Of a stretch of 64,000 nucleotides of DNA, positions 1-8,202 are shown piece by piece. The position numbers and the translations under genes were made by a program. The notes under the pieces are model-generated. The model had not been told where the DNA came from. It saw only the letters and a list, made by a program, of their open reading frames with translations, and did not search any database. The stretch is from Bacillus chungangensis (lineage in GTDB: Bacteria > Bacillota > Bacilli > Bacillales > Bacillaceae_C), in the NCBI RefSeq assembly GCF_030812995.1, contig NZ_JAUSTT010000013.1, positions 62,001 to 126,000 of the forward strand, written 5' to 3'. Position 1 is the first letter of the stretch; every line of letters begins with the position of its first letter.

Positions 1-450
1 ATATTGCATCATTTGACTGGCACTTTCTTTAATAGTATCTGTAACCGATTTTCTTTCGTAATGGAGTAAAGAAACTTGATTTAACGCTAAAATAGCACGG
101 TGGATCGCAGATTTGCATTCCTCTACATCCAATGGCTTAACAAGATAATCAATCGCACCACAACGAATGCCAGTTTGAATATGTTTAAAATTTTCCTCAT
201 CATCTAGTAAAATCACTTTGACGTTAGGATAACGCTTTACAATGTTTGTTTTATAATGAAAAATATCATTACTAGAGCCACTTAGATCTAAAATCAGCAT
301 GTCAGGTTGTTTCACCAGTGAATGTTGATACGCTTCTTCAGCTGACAAAGCGTCTTCAAGAAAAGTAACATTAAAAAAGTATTGGCCAAATAGTCGTTTT
401 AAAAACTCTCGATCTGCTTGATAAGGACTCGCTATTAAAACACGGCACAT
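1..450 (-). CDS. Atypical response-regulator receiver protein (3' end outside window)
   Basis: A minus-strand frame stays open from an ATG at 450 to the window edge (150 codons), preceded by GAGGTG about 7 bases upstream. The fold reads as a CheY-like receiver: MCRVLIAS first strand, putative phospho-acceptor Asp55 in ILDLSG, and Lys105 in DYLVKPLD. The acidic pair usual after the first strand (VDDE) is replaced by SPYQ, and the Ser/Thr switch region reads LLDDEEN. Metal binding and phosphorylation may therefore be weakened or lost. The frame continues past the receiver, so an output domain probably lies outside the window; its type is not visible. It is divergent from the aldehyde dehydrogenase gene, which could be its target, but nothing here proves that. 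Confidence 0.8.
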   Translation of the reverse strand, partial: MCRVLIASPYQADREFLKRLFGQYFFNVTFLEDALSAEEAYQHSLVKQPDMLILDLSGSSNDIFHYKTNIVKRYPNVKVILLDDEENFKHIQTGIRCGAIDYLVKPLDVEECKSAIHRAILALNQVSLLHYERKSVTDTIKESASQMMQY

Positions 451-615
451 GAACAACACCTCACTATTTATTCAGATCGTCTCCCTCTTTATAAGTATAG
501 CATGAATACATTGTAAGCTATATGATTGGAGTTAGTACTTCAGTTTTAATTGTGAAATTGTGAGCAAGTGTCAAAATAGTGCAAATAAAGCCAAAAATAA
601 TCCTAACGACTTAAT

Positions 616-631
616 ATGTAAACGCTTTATG
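616..631 (+). promoter_or_regulatory. Possible catabolite-responsive (cre-like) site
   Basis: ATGTAAACGCTTTATG lies 40 bases before the aldehyde dehydrogenase start. Its left half and CG core fit the CcpA cre consensus (WTGNAANCGNWNNCA), but the final CA is TAT here. A weak candidate for carbon-source control. Confidence 0.3.
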
Positions 632-670
632 ATAGAGGTAGAAAAAATACAATTTAAAGGGGATGGCAAC

Positions 671-2026
671 ATGGCTATCAATTTAGCAAAAGAAAACGCT
701 CACGAATTTGAGATAGAAACCTTCATCCATGAAGCAAAGCAGGCTCAAAAAGTATATGCCGATTTTACCCAAGAACAAGTAGATAAAATTGTGGAAGCTG
801 TTTCATTGGAATTAACAGAAGCAGCAGAGGATTTAGCGATAAAAGCTCATACGGAAACAGGCTTTGGAAATATAAAAGATAAAACAACGAAAAATTTATT
901 TGCCAGCCAGCAGGTATATGAGAGCATCAAAAATGAAAAGACTGTTGGTGTTATTCATCGGGATGACGTAAATAAAGTAATAGAGGTTGGAGTGCCAATG
1001 GGTGTTATTGCAGCACTTGTTCCTGTTACTAACCCGACATCAACGGTTATTTTTAAAACATTAATTGCATTAAAAACGAGAAATGCAATTGTATTATCAC
1101 CTCATCCAAAAGCAGTCAATACAATTGTTGAAGCAGCACGTTTAGTAGAGGCAGCAGCAATAGAAGCTGGTGCACCGAAAGGAATAGTACAAGTAATTGA
1201 GTCACCAAGTCTAGAAGGAACACAAGCTTTGATGAAGCATGATGATATAGCGTTAATTTTAGCGACTGGCGGAGGTCCAATGGTAAAAGCCGCTTACTCT
1301 TCAGGCAACCCAGCAATTGGTGTAGGACCTGGTAACGCACCAACATTTATTGAAAAAACCGCTGATATAAAAGCAGCTATTGATAAAATTATTACGAGTA
1401 AGACATTCGATCATGGCACGATCTGCGCTTCGGAACAGTCACTTGTCGTAGAGAAAAGTGTGAAAGAACAAGTTGTTCAGGAATTGAAAAACCGGCATGC
1501 TTATTTTATGAATCAAAAGGAATCAGAACAAGTTGCGAAGTTTATCATGCGAGAAAATGGCACAATGAACCCACAAATTGTAGGAAAACCAGCAACCGAT
1601 ATTGCGAAACTATGTGGCATTATTATTCCTACTGACACTACTGTTCTTATTTCAGAAGAAACAACAATAGGTTCAGACAATCCTTATTCACGCGAGAAAT
1701 TGACTCCTATTTTAGCCTTGTATACCGTTGATGATTGGGAGGAAGGAATAGCTACATGTAACGCTATTTTAGAAAATGAAGGTGCTGGTCATACAGCTAT
1801 TTTGCATACGACTGATGGCGATTTAGTACAAGATTTTGGTTTGCGTATTAAAGCATCACGCATTTTGATTAACACGCCTGGAACATTTGGAGGAATCGGC
1901 TTATCAACGAAGCTCTCTCCATCTTTAACGCTAGGTTGTGGTGCAATAGGTGGCAGTAGTATTACAGATAATGTAAGTATCCGACAATTAATGAATATTA
2001 ACCGAATAGCTTATGATAATCAATAA
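671..2026 (+). CDS. Acylating (CoA-dependent) aldehyde dehydrogenase, AdhE N-domain/EutE type
   Basis: The 451-residue protein resembles the stand-alone form of the N-terminal half of AdhE: NAD-dependent oxidation of an aldehyde with CoA to an acyl-CoA, or the reverse. Cys252 in TICASEQS is the likely nucleophile, and glycine-rich ATGGGPMVKAAY and GVGPGNAP segments precede it. The C-terminus ends with the GCGAIGGSS and DNVSI segments that join to the alcohol dehydrogenase half in AdhE, but no such half follows. I place the start at ATG 671 because AAAGGGGA sits 7-8 bases upstream; the frame is open from 560 but without a ribosome site. No alcohol dehydrogenase or microcompartment gene is adjacent, so the substrate (acetaldehyde, sulfoacetaldehyde, succinate semialdehyde) cannot be fixed. 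Confidence 0.85.
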   Translation: MAINLAKENAHEFEIETFIHEAKQAQKVYADFTQEQVDKIVEAVSLELTEAAEDLAIKAHTETGFGNIKDKTTKNLFASQQVYESIKNEKTVGVIHRDDVNKVIEVGVPMGVIAALVPVTNPTSTVIFKTLIALKTRNAIVLSPHPKAVNTIVEAARLVEAAAIEAGAPKGIVQVIESPSLEGTQALMKHDDIALILATGGGPMVKAAYSSGNPAIGVGPGNAPTFIEKTADIKAAIDKIITSKTFDHGTICASEQSLVVEKSVKEQVVQELKNRHAYFMNQKESEQVAKFIMRENGTMNPQIVGKPATDIAKLCGIIIPTDTTVLISEETTIGSDNPYSREKLTPILALYTVDDWEEGIATCNAILENEGAGHTAILHTTDGDLVQDFGLRIKASRILINTPGTFGGIGLSTKLSPSLTLGCGAIGGSSITDNVSIRQLMNINRIAYDNQ

Positions 2027-2554
2027 TCATACTTCCTTCAGATTCTAGGTCACCCTAGAGCTAACGGTTACTATTGATATGATATAAATTACCACTAAGG
2101 GTGGGAGAATATTGAAGAAATTTTATTTAATTACTTCTATGAAATTTAGAATAAACAAAGCCGTTGATAGGTATTTATTTATGTTTAGTATTTACTCCTA
2201 AGAACTTATTGTATATTAACGATTTCGTGTAGTATGTACATCTGTCTAAGGGCTTCTTTCATTTTATGAAAATAGTATATTCGGAATAATCGATCATTTG
2301 GGTATATGTTGGGTAGTTATATCAATACAATCGTTATTCAACGTTAATGTCAGCATACAAAAATTTTCAGGACGATAAATTTCGTTCCTACATTTTAAAA
2401 CAAAAAAAAGATGTCTTTTTTGCGATGAAGCACTTTTTTAGCAGTGAAAAGCAAACAATTGCACAGTGAGCTATTGACAGTCCCACTTAAAGTATATAGT
2501 GGGGCTGTCCAATGCACCAACTCCTGAAGTCGTTCTCAAATATGACATTTAAAG
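2027..2554. other. Intergenic stretch without a supportable gene
   Basis: AT-rich. It holds a 28-codon TTG-started frame near 2112 behind a GGGTGGGAG, with no recognisable product. A 12-bp stem-loop at 2476-2509 (GACAGTCCCACT pairing with AGTGGGGCTGTC) has no T-run after it. No clear terminator for the aldehyde dehydrogenase gene was seen. Confidence 0.5.
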
Positions 2555-2797
2555 TTGACCACTGCAAATATAATAGCGCACACTTATTGTATAGATGAAA
2601 ATCAATGGAAGAAAACGATTGCACCAGTTAATCCTTCGTTATTCATTGGTCCTCCTAAAGAATGTGAAAGAGGGAGTAAAAGGACAGCTTATCAAAATAC
2701 CCATTATGTAAATTATTGGAATTACAACACCAATAAATATCAGCCCTATTATCAACCAAACTATCAACCCACCCCATATTTACAGTATTATGATTAA
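2555..2797 (+). CDS. Small Tyr/Gln/Pro-rich protein of unknown function
   Basis: An 80-codon frame whose only possible start is TTG 2555 (a stop lies 12 bases upstream). The ribosome site is weak. The first half has one Cys pair (YCID, KECERG). The last 30 residues are rich in Tyr, Asn, Gln and Pro with YQPYYQPNYQPTP-like repeats, as in some spore-coat or surface proteins. A strong terminator follows the stop, which favours a real transcript. It could also be the 3' remnant of a longer, decayed gene. I do not recognise a family. Confidence 0.45.
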   Translation: MTTANIIAHTYCIDENQWKKTIAPVNPSLFIGPPKECERGSKRTAYQNTHYVNYWNYNTNKYQPYYQPNYQPTPYLQYYD

Positions 2798-2799
2798 AT

Positions 2800-2824
2800 G
2801 ACATGTTGTTACATGTCTTTTTTT
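2800..2824 (+). terminator. Rho-independent terminator after the small ORF
   Basis: GACATG, a 6-base loop, CATGTC, then a run of T. Confidence 0.75.
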
Positions 2825-2994
2825 GATATTGTTATGTAAGATAATAGAATTCCGATAAGTTGGACGTGTAGAGCAAAGGAACTGTTGAAGTAATACTTAA
2901 GGAGCTTTATAGTTCAATTGACCTAATGGTTCTTGTTTTTCTTATATTCACTGCTTATTCGTTGTTTACTATATAAATAAGGAGGAAGTGATAG

Positions 2995-3960
2995 ATGAAA
3001 ATTTTTAAAAAAAGGAAGAATAAAATGAGCTACTTACTCTATTTTATTCTGGTGGCTATCATTTTTGTTGTTAGTACCTCTATCTATCAATACATAGGTG
3101 TGAGAACGGATCAAAAAAATCATTCTTTTTTAGGCAATTTTATTAAATTAGAAAATGAAAAGATTCATTTTTATGAAGCCGGAGAAGGTGAGGTAACGGT
3201 TGTATTCGGCTCTGGCAGTGGGACCTCTTCACCTTATTCAGATATGTATTATCTTCAAAATGAAATTAGTAAGTATACGAACACAGTAGTTTATGAACGT
3301 CCAGGATATGGGTGGAGCGATAAAACGTCTAAAAAGAGATCTGTAGACAATATTTCAGAGGAAATTAGTGATGTATTAAAAGAAACTAGTGGTAATGACT
3401 CCTATATTTTTGTAGCACACTCCATGGCTTCATTGGAAGTAATGCGTTATGCCCAAAAGTATCCTGAGCAAATAAAAGGAATTGTATTAATTGATGGAGT
3501 AAGTCCAGAATTTGCATTAAACATGGAAAATACAGTGTCAACTGGTTATTACTTCATGCAAGGGTTGAAAAATACAGGAGTACTCCGTCTATTAGCTAAT
3601 ATGGACAGTGTGTATGAAGGTTTAAATACAAACAATTACTTGCCGGAAGATTTGAAAGAACAGAATACTGCATTAACTTTAAAGCACCTTTGGAACAGCA
3701 CAATGTTAAATGAGAGGAAACTTTTAAATGAAAATGGAAAAGTAGTTATTTCTAATGGAGACCTTGGAGACATTCCATTAGTCATTTTAACTGCTGAAAC
3801 TAGTGAAATGAAAGGATGGCACGAATCTCAGGAAACTTTAAAATCCTGGTCTACGAATAGTCATCAAATTTTAGTAGAAAACACGAATCACTTTATCCAC
3901 TACGAAGAACCTAATGTAGTTATTGAAGAGATTAAGAAACTACTGTCCGTTTCAGACTAG
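2995..3960 (+). CDS. Membrane-anchored alpha/beta hydrolase
   Basis: A 321-residue alpha/beta-hydrolase-fold enzyme. A single hydrophobic segment at about residues 12-32, after a Lys-rich start, suggests an N-in membrane anchor or uncleaved signal with the catalytic domain outside. The nucleophile elbow reads VAHSMAS (G-H-S replaced by A-H-S). An acid follows in VLIDGVSPEF, and the catalytic His is in NTNHFIHYEEP near the C-terminus. The oxyanion region is GSGSGTSSPY. AAGGAGGAAGTGATAG precedes the ATG. Substrate unknown: lipid, ester or quorum-signal hydrolases all share this fold. It stands alone between non-coding stretches. Confidence 0.8.
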   Translation: MKIFKKRKNKMSYLLYFILVAIIFVVSTSIYQYIGVRTDQKNHSFLGNFIKLENEKIHFYEAGEGEVTVVFGSGSGTSSPYSDMYYLQNEISKYTNTVVYERPGYGWSDKTSKKRSVDNISEEISDVLKETSGNDSYIFVAHSMASLEVMRYAQKYPEQIKGIVLIDGVSPEFALNMENTVSTGYYFMQGLKNTGVLRLLANMDSVYEGLNTNNYLPEDLKEQNTALTLKHLWNSTMLNERKLLNENGKVVISNGDLGDIPLVILTAETSEMKGWHESQETLKSWSTNSHQILVENTNHFIHYEEPNVVIEEIKKLLSVSD

Positions 3961-4236
3961 GTAGCATATATTGTACTTAATATGGAGAAAAATAGAAGAA
4001 CGAGATTAAGCGTGTAAACTAAGAAGTGGGGTGAAGTTCCTTCTTTTAACCACCAATAATTTATATTTCCGATTTTTTTGGATGAATTGATGACAGATTT
4101 GTTCGGAAATGAAACCAATTTTATCTACGTCTTCGTTAATCCCTGTTATCTAAGTTACATGATATGCCTGAAACAGTTGTACCAATCTCTTTTTCGTTTT
4201 TATTATGAGTGAGTACGCAATTATATCATGAGGACA

Positions 4237-4270
4237 AAAAAAAGACTCCCGGAATGGCAAACCGGGAGTT
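4237..4270 (-). terminator. Terminator, probably for the superoxide dismutase gene
   Basis: ACTCCCGG pairs with CCGGGAGT around a 9-base loop, and on the minus strand a run of eight T follows. It lies about 130 bases past the sod stop. The rest of 3961-4401 shows nothing else I can support. Confidence 0.7.
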
Positions 4271-4401
4271 TTCAACATGACGTTTGAATTACCGCTAATA
4301 AAAACATCAATGAACTAATAACATCACACTAACTTGAAACAACATCACATTAACTAAAATCGGTGTACAACAATGAATACAATTTCAAGACTTTCCATGT
4401 T

Positions 4402-5028
4402 TTACAGATTCTCATTTGACTTTGCCTGTAGGAAACGTTCGTTTACCATGTCCCAATTAACCGTTTCCCACCAATTTGTAACAAACTCAGGCCGACGATT
4501 TTGATACTTTAAGTAATAGGCGTGCTCCCATACATCAATGACGAGAAGCGGCACCTTATCTTCTACAAGAGGGGTATCTTGATTTGGTGTACTCGTGATA
4601 GAGAGCTTTCCTTTGTCATAGACTAGCCAGCCATATCCGCTTCCAAAACGGCCTATAGCGGCTTGGGATAGTTGATCTTTAAACTGATCAAAGCTTTTAA
4701 AATAGTAATCAATTTCCTTAGCAATATCAGCAGTTGGCTCGCCGCCTCCTTTAGGGCTCATGACTTCCCAGAATAGGCTGTGACAGTAGTGTCCCCCACC
4801 ATTATTGCGAACAGCCGTTTGAATATCACTAGGCAGTGAATCAACGTTTCGCAATAACTCCTCTAAAGAATTTTGTTGTAAGCTTTCATGGTTTGCCAAA
4901 GCATTGTTTAAATTATTTACATAAGTTGCATGGTGCTTTGAATGATGAATTTCAAGTGTGCGAGCATCAATATATGGCTCTAATTCATCATATTCATATT
5001 GCAGCTTAGGCAAGGTAAAAGTAGACAA
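4402..5028 (-). CDS. sodA: Superoxide dismutase, Mn type
   Basis: Dismutates superoxide to oxygen and hydrogen peroxide in the cytoplasm. The 208-residue protein has the four metal ligands in the family contexts: HHSKHHATYV (first His), GGGHYCHSLFW (second His), and Asp/His in DVWEHAYYLKYQNRR. The Gly-rich GGGHY and the Gln in TPNQDTPL point to manganese rather than iron. The frame is open to 5100, but I choose TTG 5028: AGAGGTGAT is correctly spaced before it and the protein then begins STFTLPKLQYEYD as in other SodA. It appears monocistronic. Confidence 0.92.
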   Translation of the reverse strand: MSTFTLPKLQYEYDELEPYIDARTLEIHHSKHHATYVNNLNNALANHESLQQNSLEELLRNVDSLPSDIQTAVRNNGGGHYCHSLFWEVMSPKGGGEPTADIAKEIDYYFKSFDQFKDQLSQAAIGRFGSGYGWLVYDKGKLSITSTPNQDTPLVEDKVPLLVIDVWEHAYYLKYQNRRPEFVTNWWETVNWDMVNERFLQAKSNENL

Positions 5029-5287
5029 TTTATCACCTCTTTCGTTGATTTGGTTATGGGACACTTTTTTCCTTAAATTAAAAAAGTTTCTCTGATGCAA
5101 ATTTACGATTTTTAAAATGAAAAGTCAACTACCTGTACGAATATTATTAAAAATAAGACTAAAGAACTAAAATTCTATTCTCACTTCTTCGAATGAATGT
5201 TTGTCTAAGCAAGTTAGAGTTGATGAGGATGTTATTGACGAGGCAAGAAAGCGGGAGGCAATTCTAAAGAAAAGGCTCAAAAGAACG

Positions 5288-6223
5288 TTAAAAAAGTTCT
5301 TTTGAGCAGTCATTTTCCCATTTCTCTAAAACGAGGTTCATTAATACTTCAATGAAATCGTGGCTGTCATTTAAATATTGCGTGCGAACAAAATCTAAAT
5401 GTAATTCCTGAGCAAGCTGTTGGCAATCCACCCCTGCTTCATATATTGCTTCAACATTTTCAATCATCGAAAGAAGTTCACAAACAACGACAGCTTTAAA
5501 TCCATCATTAGCTGCACAATGAATGACTTCAAGTACATCTGGTTCTAACCAGACTTGCGGTTTTGGATTGCCGCTTCTATATGCCATTTCATAATTTCTC
5601 CATGAAATGGAGGCTGCAGTTTGTTCTGCTAAATGTTGGTACTGTCGAATGAATTCTTTATGTCCACTCGGCAAACCAGGCTGACTATGGGCTGTGAAAA
5701 TCACTTTTGTCTGAGCGCGCACGCTGTTAGGCAGCCAATTAATCGCATCTTGTAATCGTTCAGAAATAAGCATGATAAAAGCTTTGTTATCAAAATAATC
5801 ATGTATATGCAGCACAGGAATGGCTGCTTCCATTTGAGCTAATTGTTTTTTTACTGTCCTTTCATATTTTTTCGTACCAGAATGAGAATATAAAGGGGAA
5901 AGCGGCAATGTAAAAATTTTAGTAACGCCATCTTCTATGCATTGTTTGACGACGTCTCCAATAAAAGGCGACGTATGTTTATTGCCAATATATACTTTCC
6001 ACTTTTGTGATGTAGCGCTGCTTAGTCTTTTTTCCAACGCTTTTGCAATGCGAATACTGTACGAGCCAAGGGGATCACATGTACCTATTGCAGCGTATTT
6101 TTGGATTCCTTTTTCGATAATCTGCTTGTTTGGCAGTCTTCTATTAAAAATATGATTGTAAAAAGGTTCCACATCATCAAGCGAATGAATCGTTCCATAA
6201 CTAAATAAAATGAGACCATTCAT
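5288..6223 (-). CDS. Divergent ferrochelatase-family protein in an iron/heme transport operon
   Basis: The 311-residue protein matches the Gram-positive coproporphyrin ferrochelatase family in length and order: SYGT near the N-terminus, VYIGNKHTSPFIGDV in the middle, and the metal-site His179 in FTAHSQPGLP. The C-terminal signature usually read as FVSDHLEVLYD (from memory of B. subtilis) is here SMIENVEAIYE, so Glu258 is kept but the Asp-His pair is lost. GGISPL is replaced by GTCDPL. It starts 7 bases after the binding-protein stop and is the last gene of the uptake operon. It might insert or remove iron in a tetrapyrrole, or chelate another metal. Housekeeping heme synthesis by a second copy elsewhere is likely but not seen. 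Confidence 0.75.
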   Translation of the reverse strand: MNGLILFSYGTIHSLDDVEPFYNHIFNRRLPNKQIIEKGIQKYAAIGTCDPLGSYSIRIAKALEKRLSSATSQKWKVYIGNKHTSPFIGDVVKQCIEDGVTKIFTLPLSPLYSHSGTKKYERTVKKQLAQMEAAIPVLHIHDYFDNKAFIMLISERLQDAINWLPNSVRAQTKVIFTAHSQPGLPSGHKEFIRQYQHLAEQTAASISWRNYEMAYRSGNPKPQVWLEPDVLEVIHCAANDGFKAVVVCELLSMIENVEAIYEAGVDCQQLAQELHLDFVRTQYLNDSHDFIEVLMNLVLEKWENDCSKELF

Positions 6224-6230
6224 GATGAAC

Positions 6231-7238
6231 TCACTCCTTCGCAGGATAGATCCAATTTGTTAATATTTCTAAACCATCTATTACTTTCGTATTTGGGTTT
6301 AATAAGTATTTAACTTCTAATACCTTTAACTGATCGTTTTTTACTGCTTGTAAAGTGCTCCAGCCAGGTGTTTCAATTAAATCTTTATAAGTTTCTTCGC
6401 CTCTGCCAGCCCAGTCTAAAAGCACGATATAATCAGGGTCCATTTTTATTACTTGTTCCACAGATGCTTTGGTTGAACGATCAAGGCCAATTGTATCTAC
6501 GGCAGGGGCTCCGCCTGCAAGATGAATGATATCATATGAAATATTTCCAGCTGCCATCATATAAGGGCCTGTTCCGGGGCCAACTTCCGAAAGTACAAGG
6601 ACTGTCGGCTTTTCTGCATCTGTTGGAATCTGTTTTTGGATTTCTGCCATTCTATTATTCATTTCTTCTACTAAAGTGTTTGCTTTTTCTTCTTCACCAA
6701 TTGCCTGTCCAATAATGAATAAGTTATCTTGGAATTGTTTTACAGTCTCCATTTTATCAAATGAAAGAATAGGAATTCCAGCTTGGCTAAGTACTTGATC
6801 AGCATCCTCTTCTTGGCCATGTAATTTTGTTAGTAATAACAAGTCAGTTTTGTATGAAAGCACTTGTTCAGGATCAATAGAAGTCGCAGAGGCAATATTG
6901 TTTTCGATATTCGCAGCTTTTTCAGATTGTGTAGACAAATATGGATCAGCTATACTACTTGAGATTGCCACTACTTTTGATTCATCAACAAGCTCTAACA
7001 CAATTTCTGCTACATCAAGAGAGAGAGGAGCTATCTTCGTTGGTTTTTCAGGAATAGAAATTGTCTTGTCTCCAATCTGAATATTACGCGGAAAAGCATT
7101 CATTTCTTTTGTCTCTTCTAACATTTCTTCTTTCTTTGGAGATGCATTTTCTGGCGTTTCTTCTTTTTTTCCAGTACAAGCACTTAATAAGAGTACAGAT
7201 ATGATTGCACAAGCAAAGCTTTTTGTTCTAAGTTGCAT
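6231..7238 (-). CDS. Iron-complex/heme-type ABC transporter substrate-binding lipoprotein
   Basis: A class III periplasmic-binding-type (FecB/BtuF-like) lipoprotein of 335 residues. The lipobox LLSAC with Cys near residue 21 is followed by a charged Glu/Lys-rich linker. The ligand domain carries the typical phrases PTKIAPLSLDVAEIVLEL, IDPEQVLSYKTDLLLL, and KMDPDYIVLLDWAGRG. It would deliver an iron chelate, heme or cobalamin to the permease encoded upstream in the same operon. It is separated from the ATPase gene by one copy of the dispersed repeat (7272-7432), so expression may depend on read-through of that hairpin element. GGAGGA lies 9 bases before the ATG. Confidence 0.85.
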   Translation of the reverse strand: MQLRTKSFACAIISVLLLSACTGKKEETPENASPKKEEMLEETKEMNAFPRNIQIGDKTISIPEKPTKIAPLSLDVAEIVLELVDESKVVAISSSIADPYLSTQSEKAANIENNIASATSIDPEQVLSYKTDLLLLTKLHGQEEDADQVLSQAGIPILSFDKMETVKQFQDNLFIIGQAIGEEEKANTLVEEMNNRMAEIQKQIPTDAEKPTVLVLSEVGPGTGPYMMAAGNISYDIIHLAGGAPAVDTIGLDRSTKASVEQVIKMDPDYIVLLDWAGRGEETYKDLIETPGWSTLQAVKNDQLKVLEVKYLLNPNTKVIDGLEILTNWIYPAKE

Positions 7239-7271
7239 TTTCTAAATCCTCCATTATATATTTAATTTTCA

Positions 7272-7432
7272 TTTATCCCACATCTAACTGGCAGTAAGAC
7301 CCCCACCTCAAGAGTAAGAGGGAATCGAAGAAGTTTAGGTGGGGGATAACTGAAAGTCAAATGTCCGATTGGTTCAACTAACCATCAGTGGGGGATGAGA
7401 GAAAACCCCCACTGATGGAAGTTTCACTTTAT
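7272..7432. repeat. Dispersed two-hairpin repeat, short form (copy 1)
   Basis: 161 bp bounded by TTTAT at both ends. Hairpin A pairs CCCCCACCT with AGGTGGGGG; hairpin B pairs CCATCAGTGGGGG with CCCCCACTGATGG. It sits inside the iron-transport operon, and its right end provides the TAA stop of the ATPase gene. Confidence 0.9.
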
Positions 7433-8202
7433 CGAAATGCAGTGACAGTAACTGAATCTGTCGCGTCATCGAAACGAATATGAGTGTTCACATGATAAGC
7501 ATCTTTTAATAGCTGTTTCGTCAAGACATGTTCAGGATTTCCAAATTGCAGCATTTGACCATCTTTTATTAACATTAATTTATTACAGTACCGGGCAGCC
7601 AAATTCAAATCATGCAGCACTGCAATAATTGTGGCGCCTTGATTTCTACGTTTTTGCAGCAGTTCTAATATATGGAGCTGAAAATGAATATCTAAAGCTG
7701 ATATTGGTTCATCCAGCAGCATAATGGGTGTTTCTTGCGCCAATGCTTTTGCAAGAAAAATGAGCTGCCGTTGTCCTCCTGATAAATTCAATATTGATTG
7801 GTCCGCTAAATGCAAGGAATTTGTTTCCTGTAAAGCGAGTTCAGCACAACGAATATCTTCTTTTGTTTCCGTTGCAAAACGCGACGTATGCACATGTCTG
7901 CCCATTAAGACAATTTCTCTTGCTCTAAAATGAAAATTGACCTTTGTCTCTTGTGGAACATAGCTCATTAATGCTGCTCTTTCTTTCGTTTTATAGGTAT
8001 GAAGCTCGTTTCCAGCTACTGTAACAGTGCCTTTTGTTATTCTTTGCAAGCCAGCAAGTGTTCTTAATAAAGTTGATTTTCCACTCCCATTTGGGCCTAT
8101 CAATCCGATAAGATCTCCTTTATCGATATTGGCATGAATATCGGTAAGAATTGGTTTTTTTTCAATGGCTACCTGTAGCCCGCTTGTATGTATGATGCTC
8201 AT
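7429..8202 (-). CDS. Iron-complex/heme-type ABC transporter ATP-binding protein
   Basis: A 257-residue ABC ATPase of the FecE/BtuD class. Walker A is GPNGSGKST (about residues 37-45), the signature is LSGGQRQ, and Walker B is IMLLDEPISALD, followed by the switch His in AVLHDLN. Its ATG overlaps the permease stop (ATGA), implying translational coupling. The stop codon TAA lies within the terminal TTTAT of repeat copy 1, so the element abuts or cut the original 3' end. The last residues (VTVTAFR) may not be ancestral. Confidence 0.9.
   Translation of the reverse strand: MSIIHTSGLQVAIEKKPILTDIHANIDKGDLIGLIGPNGSGKSTLLRTLAGLQRITKGTVTVAGNELHTYKTKERAALMSYVPQETKVNFHFRAREIVLMGRHVHTSRFATETKEDIRCAELALQETNSLHLADQSILNLSGGQRQLIFLAKALAQETPIMLLDEPISALDIHFQLHILELLQKRRNQGATIIAVLHDLNLAARYCNKLMLIKDGQMLQFGNPEHVLTKQLLKDAYHVNTHIRFDDATDSVTVTAFR

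Noticed and set aside
560-670. Upstream extension of the aldehyde dehydrogenase
   Set aside because: GTG-type start without ribosome site; ATG 671 is preceded by AAAGGGGA and matches the family N-terminus.
1116-1346. Minus-strand frame inside the aldehyde dehydrogenase gene
   Set aside because: It lies wholly within a strongly supported gene and is Leu-rich low-complexity shadow translation.
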